Origin: Aliirhizobium wenxiniae
GTDB taxonomy: Bacteria; Pseudomonadota; Alphaproteobacteria; Rhizobiales; Rhizobiaceae
DNA: 64,000 bases
Assembly (NCBI RefSeq): GCF_019511445.1
Contig: NZ_JAEUAN010000008.1
Location: 124,001-188,000, forward strand
Reading direction: 5' to 3'
Part shown: piece by piece, positions 63,012 through 64,000 of the stretch
Position numbering within the stretch: the stretch's first letter is position 1
How the letters are laid out: the number at the start of each line of letters is the position of its first letter
Notes under the pieces: generated by a model
Seen by the model: the letters and a program-made list of their open reading frames with translations, nothing else
Told to the model about the DNA's origin: nothing
Databases searched by the model: none
Program-made: the position numbers and the translations under genes

Positions 63012-64000
63012 CGATGGCATACGATCTGATGGGCAAGAGGGTTTATGTCGCGGGCCATAGCGGCATGGTCGGATCGGCAATTGTCCGCCGCTTGGCTACT
63101 GAAGGTTGCAAGATATTGACTGCGAGCCGTGCCGAGGTCGATTTATCGAGACAGTCAGACGTAGAAGCCTGGATGGAGAAAAACCGTCCTGATGCCGTTT
63201 TTCTGGCGGCTGCGAAAGTCGGGGGCATTCTCGCCAATGACACCTACCCGGCAGACTTTCTCTACCAGAACATGATCATCGCAGCGAACGTAATTCACAG
63301 TGCTCATGAGGTCGGCGTCGAGAAGCTGCTTTTTCTCGGATCCTCGTGCATCTACCCAAAATTCGCCGAGCAGCCGATCCGCGAAGAAAGCCTGCTGATG
63401 GGTGCGCTTGAGCCAACCAATGAGTGGTATGCAATCGCCAAAATAGCGGGCGTAAAGCTATGCCAAGCCTACCGACGTCAACATGGCGACGACTTCATTT
63501 CTGCAATGCCGACCAATCTTTATGGTCCTGGCGACAATTTTGATCTGAAGTCCAGTCACGTCATACCGGCATTGATCCGCAAAGCGCATGACGCGAAACT
63601 TTCGGGTGCGAGCGAGCTCGTCATGTGGGGGACAGGTACGCCTCGCCGGGAATTCCTCCATGTCGATGATTGTGCGGATGCCTGTGTGCACCTGATGAAG
63701 ACCTATTCCGACGACCTTCACGTTAATGTCGGATCTGGGGACGAGCTTACGATATTCGAGCTGACACAGCTTGTGGCCCAGATCGTCGGCTTCGAAGGGA
63801 AGATCAGATCCGACCCGACCAAACCGGACGGATCGCCACGCAAGCTGATGAGTGGTGAAAAACTGCGAGCACTTGGCTGGACACCGAAAATCCCGCTTAG
63901 GGTGGGTTTGGCTGACGCCTACACGGCTTTCCTTGAGAGCACGCAAGTGGATCGCAAACGGGAAAATGTCGCAAACCATCATGGCCTCTGCGACATTTGA
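63008..64000 (+). CDS. fcl: GDP-L-fucose synthase
   Basis: This 330-residue enzyme epimerises and reduces GDP-4-keto-6-deoxymannose to GDP-L-fucose. It has the NADP motif [15 protein letters not shown] (15-29), the serine segment [16 protein letters not shown] and the catalytic Y-x3-K in [15 protein letters not shown], all characteristic of Fcl/Wca[24 protein letters not shown] is the family's substrate region. The stop codon TGA is the last three bases of the window, so the gene is complete. It overlaps gmd by four bases. Fucose is thus a probable EPS component. Confidence 0.96.
   Translation: MTMAYDLMGKRVYVAGHSGMVGSAIVRRLATEGCKILTASRAEVDLSRQSDVEAWMEKNRPDAVFLAAAKVGGILANDTYPADFLYQNMIIAANVIHSAHEVGVEKLLFLGSSCIYPKFAEQPIREESLLMGALEPTNEWYAIAKIAGVKLCQAYRRQHGDDFISAMPTNLYGPGDNFDLKSSHVIPALIRKAHDAKLSGASELVMWGTGTPRREFLHVDDCADACVHLMKTYSDDLHVNVGSGDELTIFELTQLVAQIVGFEGKIRSDPTKPDGSPRKLMSGEKLRALGWTPKIPLRVGLADAYTAFLESTQVDRKRENVANHHGLCDI

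Noticed and set aside
1..64000. CRISPR arrays, tRNA or rRNA genes, insertion sequences, phage or integrase genes
   Set aside because: I looked for regularly spaced repeats, cloverleaf-like genes and transposase or integrase frames and found none.

Overview
The window looks like chromosome or chromid DNA from a fast-growing alphaproteobacterium of the Rhizobiaceae (Rhizobium/Agrobacterium type). The signs are high GC, many ABC and tripartite uptake operons under FCD, LacI and LysR regulators, an ExoF/ExoP/ExoQ-type exopolysaccharide (EPS) locus, and an IlvD/EDD dehydratase whose three cluster cysteines (59, 127, 200) match those I recall for Rhizobium L-arabinonate dehydratase. I see no rRNA, tRNA, CRISPR array, transposase or phage gene. 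This assignment is inference, not a database result.

1-10.1 kb: two uptake operons on the minus strand. The first encodes a dipeptide/oligosaccharide-type ABC transporter (two permeases and an ATPase cut by the window edge), a KdgF-like cupin and an FCD-type GntR regulator, which suggests uronate or pectin-fragment use. The second is a complete operon: FCD regulator, transsulfuration-family PLP enzyme, MalE-type binding protein, two permeases and a UgpC/MsmX-type ATPase.

10.1-20.5 kb: a sugar-acid catabolic region. A six-gene minus-strand operon (TctC, TctB, TctA, DapA-family enzyme, IlvD/EDD dehydratase, RraA-like protein) faces a LacI-family regulator across a spacer holding a good operator-like palindrome. 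A galactarate/talarate-dehydratase-like enolase-superfamily enzyme and a divergent LysR regulator follow.

20.6-28.4 kb: a plus-strand iron uptake unit: ECF sigma factor, FecR-type anti-sigma factor with a Tat-like motif, signalling TonB-dependent receptor, ATPase, two permeases and a periplasmic binding protein.

28.9-64 kb: a large EPS locus with its likely regulators. It includes a Wzy/ExoQ polymerase, an ExoF-type export protein, a Wzx flippase, an initiating sugar-phosphate transferase, a WecG-type transferase, six other glycosyltransferases, an ExoP-type co-polymerase with odd nucleotide-binding motifs, and a secreted beta-helix protein. Precursor genes supply UDP-xylose (UXS), GDP-fucose (Gmd, Fcl) and, by inference, an acetamido-uronic acid (WbpB/D/E-like genes). 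Between the polymerase and ExoF sits the most unusual part: a 1,425-residue fusion of CheB, CheR, PAS, histidine kinase, two receivers and a LuxR-type DNA-binding domain. It is divergent from two tandem LuxR-type proteins whose receivers lack the phosphorylatable aspartate. Two glycosyltransferase genes carry eight-base G/C runs that could support phase variation.

Start codons were chosen from the sequence (Shine-Dalgarno match, signal peptide, overlap with the upstream gene) and often differ from the longest possible frame; the entries say where this is uncertain.
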